52,261 nucleotides of DNA from NCBI GenBank assembly GCA_937883755.1, contig CAKZYA010000019.1, forward strand, positions 1 to 52,261, written 5' to 3'. Below are positions 32,084 to 41,460 of this stretch, one piece after another (within the stretch, counting starts at the first letter, position 1; each line of letters starts with the position of its first letter). The position numbers and the translations under genes are program-made. A model generated the notes under the pieces. That model saw only the letters and a list, made by a program, of their open reading frames with translations. It was not told where the DNA came from and searched no databases. Source of the stretch: an uncultured Flammeovirgaceae bacterium. GTDB taxonomy: Bacteria > Bacteroidota > Bacteroidia > Cytophagales > Cyclobacteriaceae.

Positions 32084-34252
32084 ATGGAGCTAATTAGGTT
32101 TGTTAGAGTTATTTGGAGAAAAAAGTGGCTCATCTTAACAGTAGTTGCCATTGCTGCAATAACTGCCATCTTAGTCACGTTTATCACACCAGATATATAC
32201 AAATCTTCTGCTCAACTCGCTACCGGAATTACGGATAATCAAGACATCTCGCTGAGTCAAGAGCAACAGGCCATGACGTTTTTTGCTACGCAAAATAAGT
32301 TCAGCAACCTCATCGAGAATATGAACTCTCGTCAAATGTTGAGTCTACTTTCATATCAGTTAGCCCTTCACGACTTACGCGAAAATACTCCTTTTCAGGA
32401 TTTGACAAAATTCCGTGAGAAATATGCATCAGTAGATCTCTCTACGTATGCAGTCGCCTTACAAAACAAACTAGACTCAATACAAGTACTAAGTCGGCTC
32501 AACGAAGAGGATATTCCTCTCATAGCCCTTCTAAAAGACCTTAACTATGATGTTGCCACCATCGAAGAGAACCTGACTATCACCCGTATTCCAAGTACTG
32601 ATTATGTAAAGATTGAATACTTTTCCAAGAACCCTTTACTTTCAGCATTTTCAGTCAACACCTTGAGTCAGGAATTTATTCGATACTACTTAACCGCCCG
32701 AGGCGAACGTACCAACAGTTCAATCCAGTTTTTAGTCAGTTTGGTTCAGGATAAACGCGAGGAGTTAGAATCTAGAGTGAATGATTTAAAGAATTTCAAG
32801 TCCTCTAACGAAGTGGTAAACCTAGACATGCAAAGTGAATCGATTATTCAGCAAATAACCGATCTTGAGAAAAGCCGGGAAGGTGAAAGGAAAAAGATTA
32901 TCGGATACGAACAGGCTATTAAGAAAATCAATGAACAGCTTTCCCGGGGCGACTTGAGTGTATTGGAACGGCAGGCCCAACTCATTAATAGTCGGATTGT
33001 CCGCTTGAAAGATAAGATCAATGAGCTTAATAATCGTATTATCCGCTCAGGGCAAAATGAGGCTTTATTAAGCCAACTGGATCAGCTCCGTAAAGAACTT
33101 AATGAACAGATTTTAATTGCAGGTGAAGCTACTTCCCAAAGTATCAATACTGGATCATCCCGACAAAAGTTACTCACTGATAGGGTGAACAGTGAGGTAG
33201 AACTAGAAATTGCCAAAGCTAGTCTAGCTTCTATTAACCGTGAAATTAGTCGCTTGAGAGGTAACGTCTCAGGTTTTGCCTCCAAAGAAGCGCAAATCAA
33301 AGCATATGAACGGGATATCGAAGTTTCCCAGGATGAATATATCAACGCTGTTAATAAACTGAATGAAGCCCGACTACTATCCCAAAACCTCGGAGGCTCT
33401 CTACGCCAAGTCGAGTTTGGTTACCCTGCCGATGATCCAGTTCAGTCCCGAGATATATTGATTGTGGTAATATCTACCGCAGTAAGCTTTTTCCTAACCG
33501 TGATTACCCTAGTTATATTAACATATGTTGACTTGTCTCCTAGCAATCTAGTCCTTTTCAAGCGGCTGACTGCTCTTCCTACATTAGGGTTTCTTAACAA
33601 GGTTCCGGCAAAATATACTAGTCCTGAATATTTCTTTCACCCTGACCTGAAAGATAGTGCGATAAATAAGTTTAGGGAATTACTTAAAAATATTCGTCAT
33701 GAGATTGAGTCCACCAACTCTCAGGTTTGGCTGGTAAGTAGTCTTAAACCAAAAGAAGGCAAAACAACTTTTATTTTATCAATGGCTCTAGCTCTTAGTT
33801 TGAAGCGAAATCGAGTACTGATTATTGATACTAACTTTAAAAGCAACTCACTTACTAAGCTTTTTTCTACCAAGTCCCTACTTGAGCGTATTCCCTATGG
33901 TGAGCAAGGTAGTTTTACCCAATACCCCTCTGGTACTGGATTTAAGGGTATTGAAGTCATTGGCTGTGAGGGAGGTACAGCTACCCCTGAAGAACTATTC
34001 TCTAAAGATACCCTTACTTCCATTATTGTAAACCTGAGAGCTAAATATGACTATATTTTCTTGGAAGGGCCAGCCTTAAATTACTTTGCAGATACTAAAG
34101 AGCTGCTCTCTTACGCCGATCAACTACTACTGGTAACATCTGCTGAAAAACCTATTAATTCTCATGACCAGGAATCTCTGGATTTTCTAAAAGAGAGCTC
34201 TGAAAAGTTCTTGGGTGCTGTTCTCAATAAATGCAACCTTGACAATATTTAG
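32084..34252 (+). CDS. Wzz/Wzc-type polysaccharide co-polymerase with C-terminal ATPase domain
   Basis: 722 residues. N-terminal Wzz domain with a first transmembrane helix (about 15-36), a long periplasmic coiled-coil region (about 215-430), a second helix (457-482) and a C-terminal BY-kinase-like domain: Walker A KPKEGKTT (555-562), Walker A' LIIDTNF, and a Walker B-like YIFLEGP where the normal acidic DxPP reads EGP. The C-terminus (GAVLNKCNLDNI) has no Tyr cluster, so autophosphorylation as in Wzc/CpsD is doubtful. It controls chain length and export of the polysaccharide made by this locus. Confidence 0.88.
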   Translation: MELIRFVRVIWRKKWLILTVVAIAAITAILVTFITPDIYKSSAQLATGITDNQDISLSQEQQAMTFFATQNKFSNLIENMNSRQMLSLLSYQLALHDLRENTPFQDLTKFREKYASVDLSTYAVALQNKLDSIQVLSRLNEEDIPLIALLKDLNYDVATIEENLTITRIPSTDYVKIEYFSKNPLLSAFSVNTLSQEFIRYYLTARGERTNSSIQFLVSLVQDKREELESRVNDLKNFKSSNEVVNLDMQSESIIQQITDLEKSREGERKKIIGYEQAIKKINEQLSRGDLSVLERQAQLINSRIVRLKDKINELNNRIIRSGQNEALLSQLDQLRKELNEQILIAGEATSQSINTGSSRQKLLTDRVNSEVELEIAKASLASINREISRLRGNVSGFASKEAQIKAYERDIEVSQDEYINAVNKLNEARLLSQNLGGSLRQVEFGYPADDPVQSRDILIVVISTAVSFFLTVITLVILTYVDLSPSNLVLFKRLTALPTLGFLNKVPAKYTSPEYFFHPDLKDSAINKFRELLKNIRHEIESTNSQVWLVSSLKPKEGKTTFILSMALALSLKRNRVLIIDTNFKSNSLTKLFSTKSLLERIPYGEQGSFTQYPSGTGFKGIEVIGCEGGTATPEELFSKDTLTSIIVNLRAKYDYIFLEGPALNYFADTKELLSYADQLLLVTSAEKPINSHDQESLDFLKESSEKFLGAVLNKCNLDNI

Positions 34253-34275
34253 TCAATCTATTAATATTAATAGTA

Positions 34276-34986
34276 ATGAAGAAGATTTTCTTGCTACTTA
34301 GCATATGGTATAGTGCCCATGTCGCTATTGCTCAGGTAGCACCTCCACCATACTCCTCTCAGGATTCTTATGAAAATCTCTCTGTTGAGGAAAAACTGGT
34401 ATGGCTAGCCTGGAATACACGAGCTGATAAAAAGATTCTGAATAGCGAACTGGTTATCGCCAATAAAGAAATTGGCGTAGCTCGCTGGTCGTGGAGTGAT
34501 AATCTTCAAGCTTCCTTCAATTTAAATGAATTTACAATCCGTGATGATTTTGAGCCGGGCGAAGGTTTCCCTTTTTTCCCTCGATATAACTTAGGGTTAA
34601 CGCTAGCTTTTGGCGACCTGATTAGCAATCCGGCGCAGGTAAGAATAGCCCAGGAGCAAAAATCCATTATACAAGCCCGAATGAATGATGCTCAGCTAGA
34701 TTTACGTACTGAAGTACTAGAAGCCTACCAAAACTATCTTCTTTCTGTATCCCTCTATCAAATTGGCACCGAACAAAATGAGGAGGCGTATACTAACTTT
34801 CTGCTAATATCAGAAAAATTTAAAACAGGGGAGGAAACCCTAGTCAACTATAATTCAGCCCAACAGCTTTACACTGCATCCCAAGCTGAAGTAATAAAAT
34901 TAGAGTCTCAAGTAGCAATTGCCCGCTTGCGAATAGAGCGTTTCATAAGCATTCCTTTAGAAGAAGTACTTGCAGAAGAAGAATAA
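34276..34986 (+). CDS. half-length TolC-like outer membrane efflux protein
   Basis: 236 residues with a signal peptide (KKIFLLLSIWYSAHVAIAQ). The mature part has a TolC/OEP repeat: helix NSELVIANKEIGVARW, strands SWSDNLQASFNLNEF and YNLGLTLAFGD, then helices QVRIAQEQKSIIQARMNDAQ to YQNYLLSVSLYQ and YNSAQQLYTASQAEVIKLE. A full TolC has two such repeats in about 430 residues; this carries one. It takes the place of a Wza-like export porin between Wzc and Wzx. The Wzc stop is 23 bp upstream. Confidence 0.8.
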   Translation: MKKIFLLLSIWYSAHVAIAQVAPPPYSSQDSYENLSVEEKLVWLAWNTRADKKILNSELVIANKEIGVARWSWSDNLQASFNLNEFTIRDDFEPGEGFPFFPRYNLGLTLAFGDLISNPAQVRIAQEQKSIIQARMNDAQLDLRTEVLEAYQNYLLSVSLYQIGTEQNEEAYTNFLLISEKFKTGEETLVNYNSAQQLYTASQAEVIKLESQVAIARLRIERFISIPLEEVLAEEE

Positions 34987-34995
34987 TCTATTTTC

Positions 34996-36348
34996 TTGAA
35001 AAGAATTGTTCAACTTATACAAAAGTCATATTGGCTCCGCTCAGGTTTTTTCACTTTCCTGCAACGGTTTTCTATTACTCTGTTCGGTTTCTTTTCCTTT
35101 ATCATTCTGGTTCGGTTTTTAGATGTTAATGACTTTGGAACATGGGTTCTTTATATGTCATTTACTGCAGTAGTCGAGTTAGTACGGGAAGGTTTCATTA
35201 AAAACCCCTTAATTCGTCAGTTCGTATCCTGTGACACTAAAGATCAGGCGGCAGTAGCAGGTTCAGCATTGATTCTAAATATTATTTTATTTCTGGTGCT
35301 TTCACTAGTGTTGATTTTTCTGGCAGCACCGCTTAGTAGCTGGATGAGTGCCCCCGACTTACAGTTACTTTGCTATGTATACGTAGCTCATGCATTTTTC
35401 TATACTTTCTTTCTTCATTATAACGTATTACACGAGGCTCACCTAAATTTTAAAGCCTCTTTCTGGTCTTACTTCGTACAAAAACTACTTTTCCTACTTT
35501 ATGTCGCTTTGGCATTTTTTTATGAGAATATCTCTTTGTCATTATTCAATTTAGCAGTCGCTCAGATTATTGCTATCATTTTCAGTATTGGGGTATCCGT
35601 ATGGCATATTAGAAAATATCAAGCTTTCCGCTTTAGTTATCAACTAGAGTATTTACGGGCAATTTTTAAGCATGGAAAATATTCCTTCGGTACGAACTTA
35701 AGTTCCATGATACTGAATAATATTGACAGTTGGATGCTAGGAGGTATGATTTCACCTGCAGCAGTAGCCATTTATAACCCCGCTCTCAGAATTACGAGAC
35801 TTGTAGAAGTGCCCATGTCCTCCGTAGCTGCTATTACGTATCCAAAATTAGTAGGGTCAGATAAAAACTCTCTGAGCAATGCTAAAGTACTATACGAGAA
35901 ATCAGTGGCTGCCATATTGGCGACCATGATTCCTATTGTATTAGGAGTGATCATTTTAGCAAAGACTATCGTAGTTTTTATTGCTGGAGAGGGGTACGAA
36001 GAGGCTGGGTCGATACTTCAAATTGTTATGCTATATGGGGTAATTGCCCCTTTTAATCGCCAATTTGGAAATACCCTAGATGCTATTGGAAAAGCTCACT
36101 GGACATTCTATTTTGTGCTCAGTAGTGCAGTGCTTAATATTGTACTGAATTATTTTATGATACATTCCTTCGGGGTTATGGGGGCAGCAGTAGCTACTGT
36201 CACTACCCACTTACTCGGATTTTTCATTCGCCAATATTTCTTAAATCAAATAATCGGAGTGAACCTTCTCGAGATAATAAACCAGACGGGGTACTGGTAT
36301 AAATTTGGTATTGACAAGTTAGTAGCTCTTCGCTCCCGAAACTTATAA
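34996..36348 (+). CDS. wzx: polysaccharide flippase (Wzx, MATE/PST superfamily)
   Basis: 450 residues, about 12-14 transmembrane helices. It begins at TTG 34996, 9 bp after the TolC-like stop; no better start is near. The N-terminal LQRFSITLFGFFSFIILVRFLDVNDFGTWVLY and the central YSFGTNLSSMILNNIDSWMLGG and GVMGAAVATVTTHLLGF are typical of PST/Wzx flippases, which move undecaprenyl-linked repeat units across the inner membrane. The positions of wzc, wzx and wzy agree with a Wzy-dependent pathway. Confidence 0.9.
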   Translation: MKRIVQLIQKSYWLRSGFFTFLQRFSITLFGFFSFIILVRFLDVNDFGTWVLYMSFTAVVELVREGFIKNPLIRQFVSCDTKDQAAVAGSALILNIILFLVLSLVLIFLAAPLSSWMSAPDLQLLCYVYVAHAFFYTFFLHYNVLHEAHLNFKASFWSYFVQKLLFLLYVALAFFYENISLSLFNLAVAQIIAIIFSIGVSVWHIRKYQAFRFSYQLEYLRAIFKHGKYSFGTNLSSMILNNIDSWMLGGMISPAAVAIYNPALRITRLVEVPMSSVAAITYPKLVGSDKNSLSNAKVLYEKSVAAILATMIPIVLGVIILAKTIVVFIAGEGYEEAGSILQIVMLYGVIAPFNRQFGNTLDAIGKAHWTFYFVLSSAVLNIVLNYFMIHSFGVMGAAVATVTTHLLGFFIRQYFLNQIIGVNLLEIINQTGYWYKFGIDKLVALRSRNL

Positions 36349-36360
36349 TCATAACTCACT

Positions 36361-36465
36361 ATGAAGAGATTGACCGAAGAACCTGAATATGTTAGTGTAC
36401 TACTTACTATTCTATTTGTGGCAGCTACCTATGCTTATATATTAGTAAAAATCGTTTTCTTGTGA
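36361..36465 (+). CDS. 34-residue membrane peptide between wzx and wzy
   Basis: ATG 36361 to TGA 36465 encodes MKRLTEEPEYVSVLLTIL followed by FVAATYAYILVKIVFL: a charged head and one transmembrane helix. Its stop overlaps the GTG start of wzy (GTGA, 4 nt) and it begins 12 bp after wzx, so the tight spacing supports real translation. No family known. It could aid the polymerase or just couple its translation. Confidence 0.5.
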   Translation: MKRLTEEPEYVSVLLTILFVAATYAYILVKIVFL

Positions 36466-37991
36466 TTACTACTATTAACCATATACTAAAGCAGTTTGTC
36501 ATCTGGAAAGATCTGATTTACCGTTGGATAGCTAAAAAGCTCTATCGACACTTTATTATTGAGAAACTAAACAACCCTTTGGGATATGTTTTATTAGGTG
36601 CATTCTCGGTTTTTGCGGCTTGGGCTACGGCGCGAATAGGGATAGAAATTGGTGCATTCTTGCTTATACTCATTACAGGCACTCCAATCGCCCTAGCCTG
36701 TCTACTAAACATACGAATTGGATTCATCCTGATCGTTATTATTTCCTCGTTTACCTTCTTTATCCCTCGTATCATTGGTATTTATGATTTCCCATTCGGC
36801 TCCCTTCCCGATGTCCTTTTGCTGCTCACCTTTTGTGGTATCTTTGTCAATAAAGAGCATCATTTTCAGAAAATAACTGCATATAATAGCATCATTTTCT
36901 ATATGGTGTTGCTATGGATAAGTTATTTATTAATACAATTATTTAACCCTAACAACCCGTCTCTTCAAGCTTCTCTTTTTAGTGTGCGCGGAATCCTTGG
37001 TTACATAATCACCTACTTTATACTCATTAGGCTTTTTGATACCCAGCATTATGTGAAGGTATTTACCATCACTTGGCTAGCTATTAGCTTGTTGGCTGCC
37101 TTATATGCCTTTTATCAGGAGTTTGCGGGGCTTCCTGCCTATGATTTAGCGTGGATTAGTCGTAGCCCTAAGAGTATAGGTTTGAACTTTATACGAGGGC
37201 GCTGGCGTAAATGGTCATTTTTATCTGATCCAGCAACTTTTGGGATGTTTATGTCATTTGCTGGCATATTTTCAGTTGTATTGGCTATGGGGATACGAGA
37301 CTTGAAGAAAAAGGCCGTCTTACTAGTCATGGGCGGGCTTTTTATAGTGTCTATGACCTACTCGGGAACCCGTACAGCCGTAGCTATGACCGTGGTGGGT
37401 ATTGTATTTTACGGATTTTTGACCTTACACCGAAAAAGCACACTGGTCTTAGGTGTCTGTACGGTCTTTGCCATACTAGCTATTATGTACGTTCCCTATT
37501 ACGGCAGTGCTACTATCAATTCTATTCGGTCTACCTTCTCTCCTACCGAGGATGCCTCATTTAACGTGAGGGTGGCAAATAAAGAAAGGATTCAGCCTTA
37601 TATGCGCTCTCATCCTATTGGAGGCGGATTAAACACTACTGGAGCATTAGGGGAAGAAATTGTGCCGGATCATCCCTTAGCCGGATTTCCTCCTGATAGC
37701 TACTATATGGCTCTTGCTTTAGAATTAGGGTGGATTGGTATTAGTCTCTACTTACTAGTATTCTTCGTAATACTCACCGTGGGTCTTCTCAACTATAGGA
37801 GATGTAATGACCCAAGAGTCAAAGCTCTGTATGCAGCATACCTTGCCAGTTTCTTTGCCCTAACCGTAGCAGGATACGTACAGGAATCAATTACTCAACG
37901 TCCTATGGGCTTTGTATTCTACGCCTGTTTTGTGCTAATGGATAGACTAAGGTATCTCGATCAATCTACTCCTGATGCTGAGCATAAATAA
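36462..37991 (+). CDS. wzy: O-antigen polymerase/ligase family protein (Wzy)
   Basis: 509 residues, GTG start coupled to the 34-residue peptide. About 12 transmembrane helices; the large periplasmic loop near 370-420 carries GGGLNTTGALGEE and DSYYMALALELGWIG, matching the WaaL/Wzy signature. Earlier parts include GILGYIITYFILIRLF and SDPATFGMFMS. It joins repeat units on the periplasmic face. Its 3' end overlaps the convergent hydrolase gene by 26 bp. Confidence 0.85.
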   Translation: MITTINHILKQFVIWKDLIYRWIAKKLYRHFIIEKLNNPLGYVLLGAFSVFAAWATARIGIEIGAFLLILITGTPIALACLLNIRIGFILIVIISSFTFFIPRIIGIYDFPFGSLPDVLLLLTFCGIFVNKEHHFQKITAYNSIIFYMVLLWISYLLIQLFNPNNPSLQASLFSVRGILGYIITYFILIRLFDTQHYVKVFTITWLAISLLAALYAFYQEFAGLPAYDLAWISRSPKSIGLNFIRGRWRKWSFLSDPATFGMFMSFAGIFSVVLAMGIRDLKKKAVLLVMGGLFIVSMTYSGTRTAVAMTVVGIVFYGFLTLHRKSTLVLGVCTVFAILAIMYVPYYGSATINSIRSTFSPTEDASFNVRVANKERIQPYMRSHPIGGGLNTTGALGEEIVPDHPLAGFPPDSYYMALALELGWIGISLYLLVFFVILTVGLLNYRRCNDPRVKALYAAYLASFFALTVAGYVQESITQRPMGFVFYACFVLMDRLRYLDQSTPDAEHK

Positions 37992-40431
37992 CTACTTCTC
38001 CTACATTGGCTGAAGGACTATGTTTGGTTAATCTGATATAGCGCGTAGCAGAGTTAACAATATGATGACTCCACTTTTTGTATTGTTGCAGCCGATCAGT
38101 AGCTATAGTTTGCCAATTACCTGACTCACCTACTGAAATTGAGAAATCCCCCTCATTATTAGTATCAAATAAGCTAACAATACTCACTTCCGTAATCTCT
38201 CCCAAATCTAAGTAGGCTGAGTAAGGATATGCTTCGGGCTTTAGCTTCATTGTTTTCCAATTAGTCTTAGGATCAGTAGTGCCTCCCATAATTGGGTTAC
38301 CTACCACTTCTTGCTCGTCGACTAACCCTAACATTCCATCGACCTGAGTATCATCAGAGCCATCAAAGGACAGCATGGACGGGGTTAACTCAACTTTGTA
38401 TCTTCCATTAACAGTAAAAAGAGACTTATTAAACATCTGGTCATTCACCAGAACCACGGTTGGTTTCTCCGTTACTGAAAGGAGAATTATATTGTTAACC
38501 TGCTGTATATCAGTATTTTGATCTTGCGAATTGTTGGAAGGTAGTCCTACCACCAAACCATATTTTTCCTGAGGGAGAAGTTTGAGTTGATATTCGTCAA
38601 CAACTTTACCTTCAGAAGTCCCACTCCATACAACGTAGGCTGACCTAGGGCGGGATTCATCAGGAGTTTTTCGGATGAACTTATATACGAAAACACCTTC
38701 CTGATTAGTTGAAGATATGACCTGCTCAAATTGCATTCCTTTCAAGTATCCTGACAGTGCTTTCAGGTAGTACCAAGCAGGTTTGGGTTGCCAACCACTT
38801 TTCTTGCTACTGGTAATACCACTGGTATTGTATAACGATGGATCATCGTCTTTAACATCCTTTAACATATAAATAGATGCCCGATCAATACCTGCTGCTG
38901 ATATAGCTAATAAACTTCTTACTAACCAAATGCCCTGCACCTCTTCGTTGGTAAAACTACCAATGGCCGGAACTCCTTGGGGTGAGTTAGGATTAGTATC
39001 ATAACCAAATTCAGTGAGCCAAAGCTCATGAGTAGGAAGGTGTTGATCCCGATAAGCAACTAGTTCTTCTAATTGCGCCTGTAAACTATCATCCTCCGGA
39101 CTAATAGCATGGCGTTTATTACCCTTTTGGTAACGACTGTAGTGGTGGAAGTTTAGCACATCAACCGGAAAACTACCATTGCGATGATGATCTGACCAGA
39201 ACTTCATTGCTTTCACGTAATCCAGATTTAGGCTAGCTAACCCGCTCATTACTAACTTAGCTTCTGGATCGGCATTTTTCAGCCCAATAGTAGTCCCAAG
39301 TTCTTGCATGTGACCATCATAATCAGCACTACTCATGGCAGCAAACTCATAGGGTGTGAAGTATTCCGCCCGACCTTTCCACCAAATATTTTGCTCATTC
39401 CAATTCTCAAAATATTGCAGATAACCTAATCCGCTTTTTACTACCTGGTCATCGGCTAATTTTAATAAAGAATCAGCAATTTGTCTGGAACCATAGCGGG
39501 CAGCGTACTGAAACATATGATCAGCATGAGCGATATAAGAGCGAGGATCGCTAGCATCATCATCTGGCAGTGCCGGACGAGTATTAATTTCCCAATGGTT
39601 ACGACGAAGCCACTTGAGGTTTTCTTTGATCGAAGGACAGGCCAGTATATCGGCCTTATGCATATTCCGGTAAAACTGGTCAAAATCCCACTTGCTATTT
39701 CCCGGACTCCAATGGTTTACATTGTTCGGAAAAGGGGTATCATCTTCATGTTCTACCCACCGCCAGTTATGATACTCGCGGATGAAGCCAAAATAATCTA
39801 ACCGACCAATGGGATCATCGATAAATGCGTTGATCCCCAACATTTCATCAAAGGTTGTTTTTTCAGACACACTGGTTGTTACAGTATCAACTGAAAGATC
39901 AGTAGCAACTTTACTAACCAGGTCACCAAAGCAAAATAACTCACCAAGGTTAACCTTGCCACCTTCTATTTTAATTCTGAGAAATCGGGTTTCAGTGGGT
40001 TCAAAGGTAAGTTGTTGCCATTTATTTCGCTCAATTGATTCCCTTTCTAATAGGGGCTTCCAATCAAAAGGTTCTCCGTAGTAAATACTGACTTCACCTT
40101 CAATATCATCCAAAAATTCAGCATCTCGATATAAGGCGATCCTTTGTACTTGGTAAGTAGCCTGTAAGTCAATAGCTAGGTGCAATGGCTCATTCCAAGA
40201 AAAATCGGGTCGCCATATACTTTGGGGCTGGAAGGCAAGTGATTTAGATTTCCAATTGGCCTGTTCATCAACGAGATGCTGTGATTTACCTACTGCATTT
40301 TCGTTAATAACCATATCTGGTTTTAGTAGAATTCGCTTTTCCAGACTACATTCTGGACACGAAGATCCGCAACCGGGCGATGCTAAAAGTATAAAGCCAA
40401 AAAGAATGGCACTGAAAGAGGTATTACGCAT
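37966..40431 (-). CDS. secreted clan GH-A glycoside hydrolase with F5/8C-like domain (lipoprotein)
   Basis: 821 residues. The lipobox is LASPGC (Cys21). Residues about 35-170 are a discoidin/F5/8C-like sandwich that binds sugars; 195-570 form a TIM barrel with NWNEQN (E346, acid/base) and LTEFGYDT (E474, nucleophile), the clan GH-A pair (GH39/GH5-like); the rest is beta-rich, ending in another F5/8C-like part (NPIMGGTTDPKTNW, DFSISVGESGNW, RYIRLTKHSP). Likely an outer-surface hydrolase that trims or degrades the polymer of the locus. Substrate not deducible. Confidence 0.8.
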   Translation of the reverse strand: MRNTSFSAILFGFILLASPGCGSSCPECSLEKRILLKPDMVINENAVGKSQHLVDEQANWKSKSLAFQPQSIWRPDFSWNEPLHLAIDLQATYQVQRIALYRDAEFLDDIEGEVSIYYGEPFDWKPLLERESIERNKWQQLTFEPTETRFLRIKIEGGKVNLGELFCFGDLVSKVATDLSVDTVTTSVSEKTTFDEMLGINAFIDDPIGRLDYFGFIREYHNWRWVEHEDDTPFPNNVNHWSPGNSKWDFDQFYRNMHKADILACPSIKENLKWLRRNHWEINTRPALPDDDASDPRSYIAHADHMFQYAARYGSRQIADSLLKLADDQVVKSGLGYLQYFENWNEQNIWWKGRAEYFTPYEFAAMSSADYDGHMQELGTTIGLKNADPEAKLVMSGLASLNLDYVKAMKFWSDHHRNGSFPVDVLNFHHYSRYQKGNKRHAISPEDDSLQAQLEELVAYRDQHLPTHELWLTEFGYDTNPNSPQGVPAIGSFTNEEVQGIWLVRSLLAISAAGIDRASIYMLKDVKDDDPSLYNTSGITSSKKSGWQPKPAWYYLKALSGYLKGMQFEQVISSTNQEGVFVYKFIRKTPDESRPRSAYVVWSGTSEGKVVDEYQLKLLPQEKYGLVVGLPSNNSQDQNTDIQQVNNIILLSVTEKPTVVLVNDQMFNKSLFTVNGRYKVELTPSMLSFDGSDDTQVDGMLGLVDEQEVVGNPIMGGTTDPKTNWKTMKLKPEAYPYSAYLDLGEITEVSIVSLFDTNNEGDFSISVGESGNWQTIATDRLQQYKKWSHHIVNSATRYIRLTKHSPSANVGEVVIYAQHQE

Positions 40432-40438
40432 GGTTAAG

Positions 40439-41347
40439 TCAATTCAGCCAGGGCAGCGTTCGCCCTAGTAATTCTTCTAGTTTGGCCTTCTCATCCAAAA
40501 ACTCTCCCTTTAGTATATCAGCAATTTCTGGTGAAATCTCCATTCGCTGCAGATTGCGGGTCAACATTTTATTAGACGTTTGTTGCCGGAATTTTTGGGA
40601 TGTGAGTCGGTAAGTAATTGGGCGGACTGATCGTTTCAACCAGTTTTCCTCAAACAGAAAGTTATGAAGCCAATTGCTATGAGGAACTCCCGAGGCATTG
40701 TATCGAATGCTAGTATCTACGGTAAAATCAGTATTTACTTCCAGAAAAGTAAACACATTCTGAAAGACTCCTTTCTCATCTCTACGAATATCTTCATTGA
40801 TGATAATGTGTACCTGAGCAAAGTTATCTATAAAAGCTTTTACAGCTTCATAGTAACGACTTACTCCTCGATAGTACCATATTAACTCATAATTATTTTG
40901 AGTACGTTCTTCTTCTTTACGCAATCCTTCTTCAAAAGAAGCAGTTTCCCGCTGATCGCGAATAAGATGCTGATAAGCAGAGAATGCTCGCTTCACCGGA
41001 TCTCGTAGCATGATAATAATCTTTGGCTGTTCATCTACGTATTGTTTGATAGCTGGAATAGTTTTTTGGTAGTAGTACAAGGTATCGGCACTGGCCTCTC
41101 CTATTGCTAGTTGACCGTTGGCTGATTGGAATAGTTGCTGATAATCAGCGTACTTCTTAATGTATCTACTCTCGCGCTTAGCATCCCCTGGTCCATTGAG
41201 TGGAAACGAATGGGCTTGGCTAGAAAAAAAGCGGGGCTCTTTTACTTCACTGATAAATATTTGTGGGTGCTGTTTCAGGTACTCGCTCATAGATGTAGTA
41301 CCACATTTTGCAGCCCCTACTATCAGAAAGTTAGGCAGTTTAGTCAT
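40439..41347 (-). CDS. PAPS-dependent carbohydrate sulfotransferase
   Basis: 302 residues. The 5'-phosphosulfate loop FLIVGAAKCGTTSMSEYL (K14-S19) and the 3'-phosphate motif LRDPVKRAFSAYQH (R115, S123) are complete, with KEPRFFS near residue 36. It is of the NDST/HS-sulfotransferase type found in bacterial polysaccharide loci. No transmembrane helix: cytoplasmic, acting on lipid-linked sugar. It indicates that the exopolysaccharide is sulfated. It starts 114 bp from the divergent glycosyltransferase. Confidence 0.9.
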   Translation of the reverse strand: MTKLPNFLIVGAAKCGTTSMSEYLKQHPQIFISEVKEPRFFSSQAHSFPLNGPGDAKRESRYIKKYADYQQLFQSANGQLAIGEASADTLYYYQKTIPAIKQYVDEQPKIIIMLRDPVKRAFSAYQHLIRDQRETASFEEGLRKEEERTQNNYELIWYYRGVSRYYEAVKAFIDNFAQVHIIINEDIRRDEKGVFQNVFTFLEVNTDFTVDTSIRYNASGVPHSNWLHNFLFEENWLKRSVRPITYRLTSQKFRQQTSNKMLTRNLQRMEISPEIADILKGEFLDEKAKLEELLGRTLPWLN

Positions 41348-41460
41348 TCTAAAATTATTTCTGGTTAAATTTACAGTTTTTAAAGTAAAATATTCAATGT
41401 ATTTTACTATTTCCGAAATAGATCAACTAATACTCATATTGTTTAACAGTATTCTTGCCA

